Shown piece after piece: positions 11,392 to 22,457 of a DNA stretch of 64,000 nucleotides. Source of the stretch: Alentia gelatinosa. Its lineage: Eukaryota; Annelida; Polychaeta; Phyllodocida; Polynoidae. Made by a program: the position numbers and the translations under genes. The DNA lies in NCBI GenBank assembly GCA_950022655.1, contig OX465581.1, positions 109,909,125 to 109,973,124 of the forward strand, in the 5' to 3' direction. The notes beneath the pieces are model-generated. The model did no database searches and was not told the origin of the DNA. It was given only the letters and a program-made list of their open reading frames with translations. Numbering within the stretch: the first letter of the stretch is position 1; every line of letters starts with the position of its first letter.

Positions 11392-14300
11392 GTAAGTAAT
11401 TAGTAACAAAGCAGAAGAATCCAAAGAAAATAAGCAGTAATGATTTCATCATTGTATTACTCTTTGGTGTTTGAACTGGTATGCTTCTTTAACGTCTCAC
11501 TGACATGTTATCAGGATATCCCATTGTAACTGAATCGTCTTGATGTCAATAAATGCTGCTATTTAAAAACAAAGCAGAGAATAGAATTTTAGTCCAGTTA
11601 AAAAGAAATTGATGGTTGCCTTGTACACTGGTATTGTAAGAAATATTGACGATGTTGGAAGGATTTTCCCAGTAATGTGTCAAATTACGACGCCCTGTAT
11701 CCGACAGACAAGTTGGATAATTCATCTTCAATGTTCTTCAGACAACCTGGCTGACTTGTATGTTGATACTTTATAAGGGTTGCAATCCTTATCCTATACA
11801 TTACATATATGCTCTACAGAAATGTAGGTTGAAAGAAAATCCGGAAAAGAAAGATTAAATACTAAGTCTAAATATTCAAGGAAGTAAACATAAACCATAC
11901 CGGTGACAATGACAAGAACAAATTGTTCGCGTGATATAACTACGGCATAATTCAAACTTACACGATACCCATGTGACCAAAATAATAATTACATTCTGGT
12001 ATTTGTGGTACTTTTTGTGTGCAGAAGTATCAATATCATTAAATATACCAGCACCCCGAGTACAAACGAACTCATACTATCATACCTTATAGGTACTTCC
12101 ATACTACTGCACCATGCTCTTTAACGTACAATACAGTCTGTATCAAAACATCGATCGTGATGACCATAGATTCTTTGTCGTTATTTAACGTTATCGGACA
12201 ATCTTTACAAAGTTATCAGACTCACACTATTGCGTTATTATTGTTGATTTATGGGGTTTATGAATTATATACATATACATTTAGAAATGGAGGAGGTTTG
12301 CAAAATTTTAGTTAAATGTAAGTGAGCCAAAATTATAACCTACTAATACACACACCTAGAATCTCAGTGGTAGGTAAAGGACAAATGAATACTTCATCAA
12401 AGGTGTGATCATCTAGGTATAATGTATAAGGTGTAATATCATCTAGAAATACCTTATTAGGTAGTGATATGATAATACCAACATTGGAAAATCTAATCAT
12501 AGATAGAAATGTTTGTGGAAATAATTTCCTTAAAAAGAATTGTTAATGAGGACGAGCCTCATGTGATTGATCATTAAGTTTTCAATTAGCTGAATGTGAT
12601 CGGAAAACTAATAAAGGTCCCCATGTTTGCGGATATTTTGCTCATGTTTAAATGGACGAAAATATCTAAATAATTCCAATCGTTTATTATTTTTTTGTCC
12701 TATTTCATTAGCTCCAGAACAATTGGTTTGAACGAGAAATAGTGTGAAAAATCAACTAGATAAAGGTAATTAACGATTTCAGTGACTAATATTCGTTCAT
12801 AGTTATTCTATGAAAACATGCATAATAATCATTTTCTATTGTTAAAAAGACGTATAACAGAGTATTGCTTTTGGAAAATTAATCAAAATCCCCATTTAGC
12901 TACGCAATGGTTCTAATTTGAACATACATATTTTATTGTAACGGGCATAACCGCATGCAGTGTGATGTTCAATGGTATACAACGTTTGCTCGTGCTCTCC
13001 TTTGTATATACAATACAAGATGCATATGGAACTTCACATACATGTATATTTTTACGGACACAGACCCCAATCCGAGAAAACATGACAAAGTATGAGAAGT
13101 CTACATATAATATATTCAACGACGTTATGTACGTATAGTACTTGTAATGATTATAGAGAGACGCGCTATAGACTTTCTACACAAACCACTGACACGACCA
13201 CTCTAAGGACCGGAACCAAAAATTTCGGGCCGACGAATATGAATTTTTTCACCAGTACTTGTAATGTTTACTTAAATCCGTACTAAAAATATTCTGATCC
13301 TCTACTAAGAACATGGTGCATCGTAGATAAACAAAGGTCTATATCATAAAAAGGCAAATACAAAGTCACTGTCAGTATCATTCATCAAGAGAACGTAGAA
13401 CTGACATCCCTATAAGAAATCATCGTCCAGATATTGATTTCTCAGTTCATCTGCACTTGCTCTATCTCTAGCTCTCCGATGTTTTAACGAATGAATGAAA
13501 GGCTAATTCATAGTGATAGTCAATAATGAGGCAAACACCGAGGAGAAGAAATGTGCCATTCTGCTTGGCTATTTCACTGAACCTGAATCAATACACAAAT
13601 CATGACTGATCGATTTCTGTCCGAGGCTTGATATGATGCGGCACCTTTAAGGCCCATTTCCAATTGGCTGAAGAAAACAGCGTAGATTTTTTTAGTTCTC
13701 CTAATGGCCTATTTCCATTGGGCATCACCGTTATACAGTCAGGAACCACCGACGGACCTTTAGCACTGCTGGCGCAAAATGTGAATGGGCTATTAGCAGA
13801 ACTTAAAAGATCTACACCGTTTTCATCGGCCAATGGAAACGGGCCTTTAGTGATCCGTATTTGCTCTTCATAACGGTGGACGCTGTTCCATCCGAGAGAG
13901 GGCGCCACTGACACTGACACTGAAAGTTTAAGACATGCCTTCACATAGTTTGATCTGCCAGCCTGGGACCTGTTTCACTAGTTTTGTGACATGTCTGTGA
14001 CACCATACGGACATTGGGGTTGTCTAGTTTCGTGACAACACAAGTACCTGCCCTTAGGAAAAGACAGACCTCAGACATAAGAATTAGACAAATCTACACA
14101 TCATGGACCTGTTTCACTAGTTTCGTGACAAAAGTGGCACCAACAGTGCAAGCAAGAACGGACAAAACGAAGTCTAATGTATAGTTCTTATGAAACCGGA
14201 CAAACCGGACACGCCATCTAGACATGTCACGAAACTAGTGAAACAGGTCCCTGTTTCACTAGTTTCATGACATGTCTAGATGGCATCTGTGACACCATAC

Positions 14301-17300
14301 GGACAGATCACAAGATTGCAGTCGATGACACACATAGTTTCACTCACTTCTCATAGGAATTAAGCAATGACACTTTAACATGAGTAGGGGATACATCGAA
14401 TCTATAATCGTTCCAAATATGAAGAAGATTGGCCACTTCGATCTTCTGATATTTGCTAGTCTTTCTCCGCTGTTGCTTGCACTGTTGGTGCCGCTGTTGA
14501 TGTCTGTCTAGGCCTAATGTCACGAGACTACTGAAACAGGTCCCTGGCAGGTTATGATTAGAAGGGAGACCAATTGTAATGGTTGTGAAATCAGGGGCTC
14601 CTGTATGGTCAAAAGTCTAGAGTTATTGTCAGAACATGTCATTAATGAAGAGGAAATCAGATTGACTTCAAGTCTATGATTTACCTTGCTGTTGTAGTTA
14701 TGATTTTGTCACCCTCTTATTTAAAAAAGGTTCTGCTTTAGTTATCATAGATACATTTTTTTTCGATTTACTGATCTGAAATGAATATATTATGTTCGGA
14801 CTTGGTAATCATATGAGTGTCTTTCTCGCCTACTAATATGTTGGCTTGTCTTAAGTAGGCCTATCATGATTCAATACACAATAATGACTGGTTTTGTGTA
14901 TGGGTGGCAGTAATCTCCGAGTAGTTGAGGCCTAGTAATATCCGAGCGAATGCGAGGATATTATGTTGTCAACTACGAAGAGATTACAGCTACTCGTACA
15001 CAAAACCAGTCTTTATTGTATTTATTATCAACCTACACAATTAATGAAAGTATATTGCAATACAAAGTATCAAAGATCACGCCCTAATGTCATGTGCAGC
15101 ACAGTCAAACATGGTGGTAATTCGGTGTATATACCTACACCGATATAAAGCTTGCTATTTTTCCGTGTTTTTAGCATGCAAAACCTTTAATGACAGTGAG
15201 TTCTGATGGTAAATGAGATTTTTATAACTTATTCTAAATAATTAGTATTGAATGAATATTAAATAATCTTATTTTTGAAATACATGATGATTTGATCTAA
15301 TTTTGGATGGGACTCTCTCTTTTCCGGAATCTCCGGGTAGCTGTTTCCAGGTGCTCTATACATTTCCTATGGAGACTTCGTAATATGTGGATAATAAAAT
15401 AGCCTCACATTATATGATCTACAAATGGAACGTTTTCTGCCTTATTACAAATAATGGCTCGGAGTTGATAAATGTATGTTCATGTGTTGTTAGTGGATGC
15501 ATGATAAGAATCCCACAGTTGTATTAACCCTTTAAAGACGGGGGTCTGTGGCAGAGCCCTGTTTGTTGGGGCCGATACTTTGAACTGGCATAACTCCAGG
15601 GGACGGGTCAAATTTTGTCTAAACCCATATTCCATTATTTGATCAAGTGATATGACACATCATTCTTATCTATATTATTTATTTTATCAAATAATATCAA
15701 ATACTATATCATAGGTATATTCTCTGAAAGTTTCAGATATATTGATCAATTATTTCTTCATAAAACAATGAAATGGTAAATATTACTAAATTTCATAAAT
15801 AATGCCTCAAGGCATTATCCGGTCTCCGCGGGGGAATGCCTCAAGGCATTACCCGGTCTATGCTGGGGAATGCCTCAAGGCATTATCCGCCCTGAAAGGG
15901 TTAACGATTAACTTATCTACAATCCTCTTCTCACAGACTCGTCTTTATCTATTGCAGATTGCTACTTGAGTCCTGGTGCAGACGTGAGTGTATCAATAGG
16001 TGTTTTCATAGAAATAGGTGTTTTCATAGAAATGGTTAAAATAATTGAGACATTTACATAACGAAACCAAAAGAGATCAGATAACACATATTATGGACCG
16101 AAAAACTAAGACCTGTAATGGTATCTGTAGGGTAGGTTGCATTTATAAGCTGTCCTTCTATCAGTTTTGTCTTAGATCTTAGATTCTCTGCTCAGTCGCT
16201 ATCCCTTTAGAGTTAGACTCGTAGCCATTTTTTATTCAAATTCTTTTACATCCATTAAGATTATGATCTCTTGTGTCGTGAAACGTAATGTATATATGAA
16301 TAGCTGATTTTTAAACACCCCTAGAAAGATATTGTAGACAAATTATTGTAGCTAACATTACATACATATTGTAATTTTCTTCACAGACCCAGGATGACAA
16401 TGCTCGGCGAGGGTCACTCAATCCGTTTGCTCACAATTCACCTACATTTGATGAATCTGCTCACAATGAGGCCATCAAAAAGGAGATAGAAGACAAACTT
16501 GGAGTCTTTGCTGATCTAGACACTATCTTTGAGGATTCAGATCCCCACTCGCTGGAAGGTGCATTTAAACGTCTGGGCAATTCCCTTAAACAGGTAGGGG
16601 AACAGTTTAAGGCTGGATTAGCCAAACTCACAAACGACTCAAGAGTACCGAAAATAGACTTGAAGAACTTCAAAGGCTTGAACATGCCAGCGGTCAATGG
16701 TATGGAAGATAAGACTGGAATTAAGAAAACCACGGGAAGTTCCATGAAAGGCATTACTGAGACAAACCATCGGGTGCATGTTCCTCGCCCGTTGTCACAC
16801 AAAACAGGTTCGTTTAATGGGGATAATGGTGTTCACACCCGAGAAAGAGCAGTGCTGGAAGAGTTGGAAAGAGCGAAGACTGACAAGACAACTGAGAAAA
16901 AAGAGTCGTTGTTGGAAAAACTAAGAGCCTTCCGCAAATTTCAAGCAGCACATCAAAGACACACCAGAGGGAAGAACATTTCTGAAGAAATTCAGAGAAA
17001 GCAAGAAAATAATGCAAATCTTTCAGAACAAGGTGAAAATTCTAAGACTGAAAATGTCACAAATGTCTTGAATGCTATTGATGAGGCTTTTGGAACCAAG
17101 GACATGGAAACAGCATTTAGAAATATGATGACATCACTGGAGAATATCGGGAATCAAATGAAGGTAAACATTGGTAATTTACAAAAGGGAATGCAAACAA
17201 AATTTCCAAATGAAGAATATGGTTTTAAAAATAGTACAGGAGAGCCTAGAATGCCAGTTAAAAGAGATACTAATTCTCACCAAGATTCAAACGACCTTCA

Positions 17301-20300
17301 GAAGATTAAAGATCTCCTGGATAAAACAAACGCCATCTTCAACCAGGACAAAATCAAAGCCGGATTTTCTAGGTTCAAAGACAAGATGAAAGAAATAGAG
17401 ATGAAAATACGGGAAAGTCTTGAGGATTTAAACAATACCACTTCGCACACAGAAACCACAATGTCAGATCTAGCCAATGATAAAGGGACCGAGATGCACA
17501 ACTCCGAACAAGAGGGGCCAATCGTTAGGGATAAATTTGCTGACACAATGCATTCAAAATCAGGTATCATTAGGGCTCTTCTGAATCCTGAAGTTCAAAA
17601 GAACAGACTCGTTTCAAAGCGACAAGATGGCACTGCCAAACATTCAGTATCAAGCGAAAAGAATGGATTGGATAACAACAATATTGAGTCCAAGAGCAAA
17701 GAAAGGAAGCATTACATAACAGGATTGATTTCTAAGAAGGTCATGGAAGACATAGCAAGAACATTTGACAGTGTAAATCTTGATAAACTCAATAAACCCT
17801 GGGAGGATTTCAGGAATGTTTTGAATAAGATGTCTGAATTGTTTAGTTTAAGCATACATGAGGCTACAGAAACATTAAAGGCTGAAATAGACACACACAA
17901 GAAACAAAACGGGGAATATTTGGTATCTGAGTCCAAACTTCCAATTAAGGAAACAAAAGAAAGCTCACAGAAGGTCATGAATGATACTGGACTCAATGTA
18001 AATACGTCAAGACAAGATGTACCACGTATCGTCAAAGTTATAAACGATGGGGACTTTGTCAGTGGGAATGAAGTGGGAAGTAGTAACATTAGTATTACGG
18101 ACAGAACCGTACCGGAGGAAAATCACAAGGTCCAGATATCAGAATCAGAAACACAGGAATTAAATTCTCATGGTGAGGGATTTAATGAATTAATGAAGCA
18201 ACTTAACGAATCAGTGCGGAAAGCGCAGGAGAATCTAGAATCAGCTAAAGAGAGCATGAGCAAGCATCTGGGGGATTCTCGAGATTTAGCAGATCAAGCA
18301 ATGAAAGGATTCAGCAAGGCTGTTCGTGATGCAGACAGAGCTGCCGAGGAAGCGCTGATCGTTGCCAATAAAACAAAATACAAAATAGAAAGAATAACGC
18401 AACATCTACACAATTCCAGAGAAAAACGCCAAGCAACAGATTCTCTAAACAATGAAAATGCTTTCCACAAAGTCCTGCAAGTTTTTCATAACATCAGCAA
18501 AATTACGCAGCCTGAGAACCTAGAATTTTACATCAGGGACACCAAGGGTGCGTTGATTAGAGGGAGGGAAAATATAACCAAGACGGCTAAAATCTTCTAT
18601 AACGAATTAAAACTCATTACATTCGAAAGGCCAGCTACAAAGCAAAAATGGGAAACATCAGTCGAAAACATTCAACACCTTTTGACAATGATGGAAACCG
18701 CCTTTGATCAATTTGATAAGGAAATTGAAGATGTATTAAAGGAGGCTGCGATAATAAAAAGGGGTATAAAGAGCAGTATAGGAAGAATAGAATGGCAAAC
18801 ACGTATTGGCGTTCATTCGAGTGAGAAAACTGAGGAACTGGGAGATATCCAAAAAGAATATGAGAGGTCATACAGCAAAGTGATGGGGAAATTAGAGAAG
18901 ATACAATTTGCTCTTGATCCGAACCATGTCAGTGATTGCATCAAGAGGCTTAATGAAAACATCGAGATGACAGAGGCACAAATTCGTTCTCAAATGGAAG
19001 ATTTTCGATACTGGTCAAAGAACTATCAGCAAACCTTTGAGTTAGAAAATAGAACTTTTCAACAGGAGGAATCCAGAGCGTTGCCAACACCAGAAAAGGA
19101 TGAGGGTGATGAGATAACAAAACTGATTCATAAGCTAAGTCCAGAAGATTTAGAGAACGCATTCAATGATCTCAGTACTAAAATAAAGGACCTGGACAAG
19201 AAAATCAAAGGGGGTTTGACAAATATCATGGGATATCCTGAAACAATAAACCAAGAAAGGCTAGAAGGTCCCAAGGATGATATTAAACAGGTTTTGGGAA
19301 ATGCCGAAACTAACTTAAACACGGAAACGGTGGATTCAACTCAAAAGGGAAGAGGGATCGTAAACAGACCGGGGATATTGGAAAATAGTAGGGCCGCAAT
19401 ACATGGACATACAGGAAGCGCTACATCTTATACCAAAAATGAACCAGAGAAAAATCCAATCACCCCATACATAGATGAAGCTCAAAATCCGAGTAAATAT
19501 CAAAAATTAAATATACTGCAACAGGAGATCAAAAATATCCAAGAAAGTTTAAAGGGACTAAAGCTGATGACAGAGGTGGTCTCTGATCCGGAGGAGGTTA
19601 AGGCAGTATTGAGAAGAATTGTAGGATCAAAAGATCTAAATCGTACTATGACAATGCTAAAAGATGCATTTGATATAAAGGAAATGGATCATGATATCAA
19701 TGCTGCACAAAGAGCATTGCAGAATATAAGGGCAGACATAGACCGTAATTTCAGAAACAACATAGAGCTACTTCTCAAAGACCACAATACAGCTCGGAGA
19801 TCGGAGGATTCTAGTAACGACATGTCTACCCAAAGGTTTAACCATATCAAAGACGTATTCAAGCCTGGGGCCATTCATAATAAACTAAAAGGCCTTCAAA
19901 AGGATGTTGATGATGTAAAGATGAAATTCATCTCTGGACTCAGGTCTATCTTTAGATACAAACTGAATGGCAAATATTCCAATGCTATGGTCACAAACAC
20001 AACATTCAAAAGAGACGTACTAGAAGTGGAAAAGGGACCGAAAACAGATGCCTTTACTAAAACTTTAGATCAGATGCTTGCAGATATAGATACAGTAGGT
20101 ATTAGGAAATCTGTTAGTAATTTTGAAGATGCCGTTCGTGGCACTTGGCTGAACATTGACTCTGGGTTCAGTAAGGTAAAGGGTATTTTATCCCAGCACC
20201 TAACCACTGCTGGAACAGAGCTGACAACTGAAGACCAGGCCCTTCTACAAAACTTGAAGCAAACGTGGACTTTAAACCAAGCAAAGGTCAGAAGAACTAA

Positions 20301-22116
20301 CTTGGAGAGCACGCATAAACTCAACAATCCTCAAACACTCGATGATATGAATTCTTTGAAACAGAAAGTGGAAGAGATTCAGAATTACATAAATGTTTCA
20401 GACCTGGATGATATGTTTTACAGACTTTCTAATAGGTTACATCATCTGAATTCGAGGTTTGAGAGTGGAATTCAGGCGATGGTAGATAAGTTGAATTCGA
20501 CTGGTACCCTTGATGAAGGAGGTTCTACAGGCCATCATTTTACCATGTCCCAATTAAAACAATCATTCAACTCATCAGAAATAAACCGGACATTCACAGA
20601 GCTAAGAGAGGCAATGATTAATGCAGCAGGAAAGTTACATAACTGGGACGTCGACTCGAGTACACCTTTATCCAAAAGATTAGAACTGGAGGCTCCAAGA
20701 TGGCATGACTTCAAATCTCCTAAATCCAAAGTGATAGGAAATCCAGGAAGTGTGAGGAAGATGAATGAGGTTGCCAACATATTTAACGTGGGAAATATCA
20801 AAGACACTTTTGAACGGTTGAATAATGACATTAATACAACGGATGAGAAATTTGAGAGGGGTTTAGAGGCGCTCGGAAAGTCGATCCAGGGTATGATCAA
20901 CAAAGGGCATCCATTTAGTGCAAGACAAGATTCCCTCAGAAAAGAAGGAAAGAAGCAACAATTTCAATCTAATGATATAGAAGGTATTGGAGTGGTTTTA
21001 AGTGATTTGAATCCCACCGACCTAAGGCATACTTTTGAAGATGCTAGTCAAAAGGTTATGAAGCTTGGAGACATTTTCAAGTCAGGTATCAAGGGAATTT
21101 CGAAGACAGCACATAATGAAATCTCAAATGAGGTGACACAAGGTACCAAGAGTCAGGAATCCGTGCCAGGTGATGAAGCTAAAAGGACAATCAGACAGCC
21201 GCGGTCAATTGGCAAGAATCTTAATGACAAAGGAGAAGGGGAACGTTCTGAGGCTGAGATGGGTCATTTTATTCATGTAAATGACAACCTTCGCCCTGGC
21301 GGAATTGACAATGTGATGGAACTACTGAAAAGCAATGTGAGGAGAATTGAGGAGAAGGCTTACGCGAGGTTGGGAAATATGGGGAAGTCTGCATTAAAGC
21401 ATAACGAAAACCATAGAAATACGCTCAAGGAAATCGAAAAGGCATTAAATATGGATAATATTACAAAAGGTGTCAACGAAGTTTATGATGCTTTAAGGAC
21501 AATCAACAATAAAGTAAAGAAGAGGGAAACGTTTGCTTCTGTGGCCGTGGATTACCTAAAGAGAAGACAACAGGAAGTAAATACCATTTGGCAGACCCAA
21601 AGGCGGCAGTTGGCAGTTGGCAGTCCACAGTATCAAACTCATGACAGGATCTATCAGGGAATGATAGATGCCCTGGAGAAGGTCAAATCTGCCTTCAGCC
21701 CTGAAGTGACAAGGTCAGGCCTCCTGAAGCTCAATGATGACATCATCACGGCAGAGGAAGCTGTGGATGATGGATTAACGAAAACTGAGGATTGGTTTGA
21801 TCAGAGAATGCATCAGGGTAAACCAAAGGCTGACATTAAGTATCATCTTCTAGAAGATGCCTTGAAGAGGGAAATCACCTCCAGAACCAAAGACGATAAG
21901 AAAGTCAACGATCGAATCCATGAAGATGACATAGAGAAGGTCGGAGAAGCACTAACACCTGAGAAATTCCAGAGAATTAACGGCTTCGTGAAAGCTCTCC
22001 TTGGAGACGGACAAGAGGTTGCGAATGAACTTAAAGGTTTCGGCGCAAAGTTCAAACTTCCACTTGCAGCTTTGTCGCCGCTTCCCACTCTAAAGCCAAT
22101 GAGGTGGAGGGGGTAA
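11325..22116 (+). CDS. Large secreted repeat protein (about 1,940 residues), unrecognised family
   Basis: Three exons (11325-11391, 15958-15983, 16387-22116) join in frame. Exon 1 encodes a classic signal peptide (MSKHLLVAALLLGALAV, then HFIES). The mature chain is hydrophilic, helical, rich in Lys, Glu, Asp and Asn, and almost free of Cys (I see two). From residue about 78 to the end, roughly 18 copies of a 32-residue unit occur. Most align without gaps on the pattern [FL]-N-x-x-x-[LI]-x3-F-x2-L-x3-[IL]-x6-[FI]-x2-G-[LI]-x2-[IL]. Linkers of variable length contain dibasic sites, one of them a consensus furin-type RxKR (REKR at 18,418-18,429), and many N-x-S/T sequons. I recognise no known domain. 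Possibilities are a structural or jelly component, or a precursor cleaved to helical bundles; function is unknown. No poly(A) signal is obvious before 22,457. Confidence 0.85.
11392..13964 (+). other. First part of intron 1, no repeat or gene identified
   Basis: AT-rich intronic DNA. I find no exon-like frame with splice support between the signal-peptide exon and the micro-exon other than the element insertions listed separately. Confidence 0.5.
13630..13880. repeat. Foldback of GGCC(T/C)(T/A)TT..CCAATTGG motifs
   Basis: Alternating blocks such as AAGGCCCATTTCCAATTGGC, AATGGCCTATTTCCATTGGG, GAATGGGCTATTAGC and GCCAATGGAAACGGGCC pair with each other in both orientations. This looks like two partial copies of one inverted-repeat element. 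Boundaries are uncertain. Confidence 0.45.
13965..14251. mobile_element. GGGACCTGTTTCACTAG element, copy 1a (287 bp)
   Basis: Inverted termini of about 33 bp, starting GGGACCTGTTTCACTAG and ending CTAGTGAAACAGGTCCC, with GTGACATGTCTAGATGG just inside on the right. Non-coding. It abuts a second partial element at 14,249-14,544. The 47,915-48,180 copy matches it closely. Confidence 0.78.
14249..14544. mobile_element. GGGACCTGTTTCACTAG element, copy 1b, sharing an end with 1a
   Basis: Begins inside the terminus of the previous element and ends CTACTGAAACAGGTCCC. It carries internally the same core (GAATTAAGCAATGACA, ATCGTTCCAAATATGAAG) as the GGGCCC-type elements at 5,992 and 27,131. This links the two families. 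Confidence 0.65.
14873..15408 (+). repeat. Long-hairpin element copy 2 plus shared downstream flank
   Basis: 14,873-15,028 is the hairpin (AATACACAATAATGACTGG at the left end). The following 380 bp (to GTGGATAATAAAAT) matches 34,451-34,855 at roughly three quarters of positions. The mobile unit is therefore about 540 bp, with the hairpin at its 5' side. Confidence 0.75.
15528..15900. mobile_element. piggyBac-like miniature element flanked by TTAA, copy 1
   Basis: TTAA at 15,524-15,527 and 15,901-15,904 flanks inverted ends CCCTTTAAAGACGGG and CCGCCCTGAAAGGG. Near the right end there are three copies of the palindrome TGCCTCAAGGCA at 15,803, 15,837 and 15,871, a 34-bp period. Non-coding. It ends only 57 bases before micro-exon 2. 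Confidence 0.75.
15958..15983 (+). CDS. Secreted repeat protein, 26-nt micro-exon 2
   Basis: The acceptor ctattgcag and donor GTGAGTG flank 26 bases that, with the G left by exon 1, encode DCYLSPGAD. The joined phase then reads exactly into exon 3. It contributes one of the only two cysteines I can find in the protein. It is very short, and is inferred from splice signals and phase rather than from homology. Confidence 0.72.
16387..22116 (+). CDS. Secreted repeat protein, 5.7-kb exon 3 with about 18 repeats
   Basis: The acceptor ttttcttcacag is followed by an uninterrupted 1,909-codon frame. The frame is open from the acceptor (TQDDNARRGSLNP onward), so internal Leu/Met codons near 16,660 are not the start. 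Repeat units begin near residues 78, 262, 348, 490, 730, 870, 944, 1126, 1189, 1260, 1360, 1418, 1492, 1565, 1659, 1710, 1790 and 1878 of the full protein. The clearest are 944 (KLSPEDLENAF...), 1360, 1492 and 1565. The TAA stop follows a Pro-rich, basic C-terminus (LPTLKPMRWRG). Confidence 0.88.
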   Translation, partial: TQDDNARRGSLNPFAHNSPTFDESAHNEAIKKEIEDKLGVFADLDTIFEDSDPHSLEGAFKRLGNSLKQVGEQFKAGLAKLTNDSRVPKIDLKNFKGLNMPAVNGMEDKTGIKKTTGSSMKGITETNHRVHVPRPLSHKTGSFNGDNGVHTRERAVLEELERAKTDKTTEKKESLLEKLRAFRKFQAAHQRHTRGKNISEEIQRKQENNANLSEQGENSKTENVTNVLNAIDEAFGTKDMETAFRNMMTSLENIGNQMKVNIGNLQKGMQTKFPNEEYGFKNSTGEPRMPVKRDTNSHQDSNDLQKIKDLLDKTNAIFNQDKIKAGFSRFKDKMKEIEMKIRESLEDLNNTTSHTETTMSDLANDKGTEMHNSEQEGPIVRDKFADTMHSKSGIIRALLNPEVQKNRLVSKRQDGTAKHSVSSEKNGLDNNNIESKSKERKHYITGLISKKVMEDIARTFDSVNLDKLNKPWEDFRNVLNKMSELFSLSIHEATETLKAEIDTHKKQNGEYLVSESKLPIKETKESSQKVMNDTGLNVNTSRQDVPRIVKVINDGDFVSGNEVGSSNISITDRTVPEENHKVQISESETQELNSHGEGFNELMKQLNESVRKAQENLESAKESMSKHLGDSRDLADQAMKGFSKAVRDADRAAEEALIVANKTKYKIERITQHLHNSREKRQATDSLNNENAFHKVLQVFHNISKITQPENLEFYIRDTKGALIRGRENITKTAKIFYNELKLITFERPATKQKWETSVENIQHLLTMMETAFDQFDKEIEDVLKEAAIIKRGIKSSIGRIEWQTRIGVHSSEKTEELGDIQKEYERSYSKVMGKLEKIQFALDPNHVSDCIKRLNENIEMTEAQIRSQMEDFRYWSKNYQQTFELENRTFQQEESRALPTPEKDEGDEITKLIHKLSPEDLENAFNDLSTKIKDLDKKIKGGLTNIMGYPETINQERLEGPKDDIKQVLGNAETNLNTETVDSTQKGRGIVNRPGILENSRAAIHGHTGSATSYTKNEPEKNPITPYIDEAQNPSKYQKLNILQQEIKNIQESLKGLKLMTEVVSDPEEVKAVLRRIVGSKDLNRTMTMLKDAFDIKEMDHDINAAQRALQNIRADIDRNFRNNIELLLKDHNTARRSEDSSNDMSTQRFNHIKDVFKPGAIHNKLKGLQKDVDDVKMKFISGLRSIFRYKLNGKYSNAMVTNTTFKRDVLEVEKGPKTDAFTKTLDQMLADIDTVGIRKSVSNFEDAVRGTWLNIDSGFSKVKGILSQHLTTAGTELTTEDQALLQNLKQTWTLNQAKVRRTNLESTHKLNNPQTLDDMNSLKQKVEEIQNYINVSDLDDMFYRLSNRLHHLNSRFESGIQAMVDKLNSTGTLDEGGSTGHHFTMSQLKQSFNSSEINRTFTELREAMINAAGKLHNWDVDSSTPLSKRLELEAPRWHDFKSPKSKVIGNPGSVRKMNEVANIFNVGNIKDTFERLNNDINTTDEKFERGLEALGKSIQGMINKGHPFSARQDSLRKEGKKQQFQSNDIEGIGVVLSDLNPTDLRHTFEDASQKVMKLGDIFKSGIKGISKTAHNEISNEVTQGTKSQESVPGDEAKRTIRQPRSIGKNLNDKGEGERSEAEMGHFIHVNDNLRPGGIDNVMELLKSNVRRIEEKAYARLGNMGKSALKHNENHRNTLKEIEKALNMDNITKGVNEVYDALRTINNKVKKRETFASVAVDYLKRRQQEVNTIWQTQRRQLAVGSPQYQTHDRIYQGMIDALEKVKSAFSPEVTRSGLLKLNDDIITAEEAVDDGLTKTEDWFDQRMHQGKPKADIKYHLLEDALKREITSRTKDDKKVNDRIHEDDIEKVGEALTPEKFQRINGFVKALLGDGQEVANELKGFGAKFKLPLAALSPLPTLKPMRWRG

Positions 22117-22457
22117 TGTTACCACAATGTATTGAGGAGTATCTAAGGTCATATATTCGTATGATATTCACTTATAGGTATAATTGATTACAAGGATGTT
22201 AAACTTGCGCGGTAGTAGTTGTAGTTTTTACTGAGGGGTATGGTAGCATTAGTGGTAAGGTTTCAAGTAATGTATTTTTTGGATAAGGTGAAATTGATTT
22301 AATTGACGTTGATGTTGTAGTAAACGTGTCGGGATAACACAGTTGATCCATTGATCGGCATGTCTAACTAATTTAAACCTATTCTATTTGTTTATAATAA
22401 CTCATCTATTTTAAAAATTCTCATTTGGATTGAAGATATACTTTTCCTTTAATTCAT
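22117..22457 (+). other. 3' flank of the repeat-protein gene
   Basis: Probable 3' UTR and beyond. No AATAAA is seen before the poly-T marking the minus-strand LINE tail at 22,458. Either the signal is a variant, or the LINE has been inserted into or near the UTR. Confidence 0.4.

Noticed and set aside
13600..13944. 114-codon minus-strand frame
   Set aside because: It lies in an inverted-repeat block whose two halves encode each other's complement; no splice sites or motifs.
16660..16660. Start of the large protein near 16,660
   Set aside because: The frame is open back to a good acceptor at 16,387 and joins in phase to a signal-peptide exon. The codon at 16,660 is TTG.
16461..22088. Many minus-strand open frames across the large repeat-protein exon
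   Set aside because: They are the complement of a strongly Lys/Glu/Asn-biased coding strand. None has splice sites or motifs.
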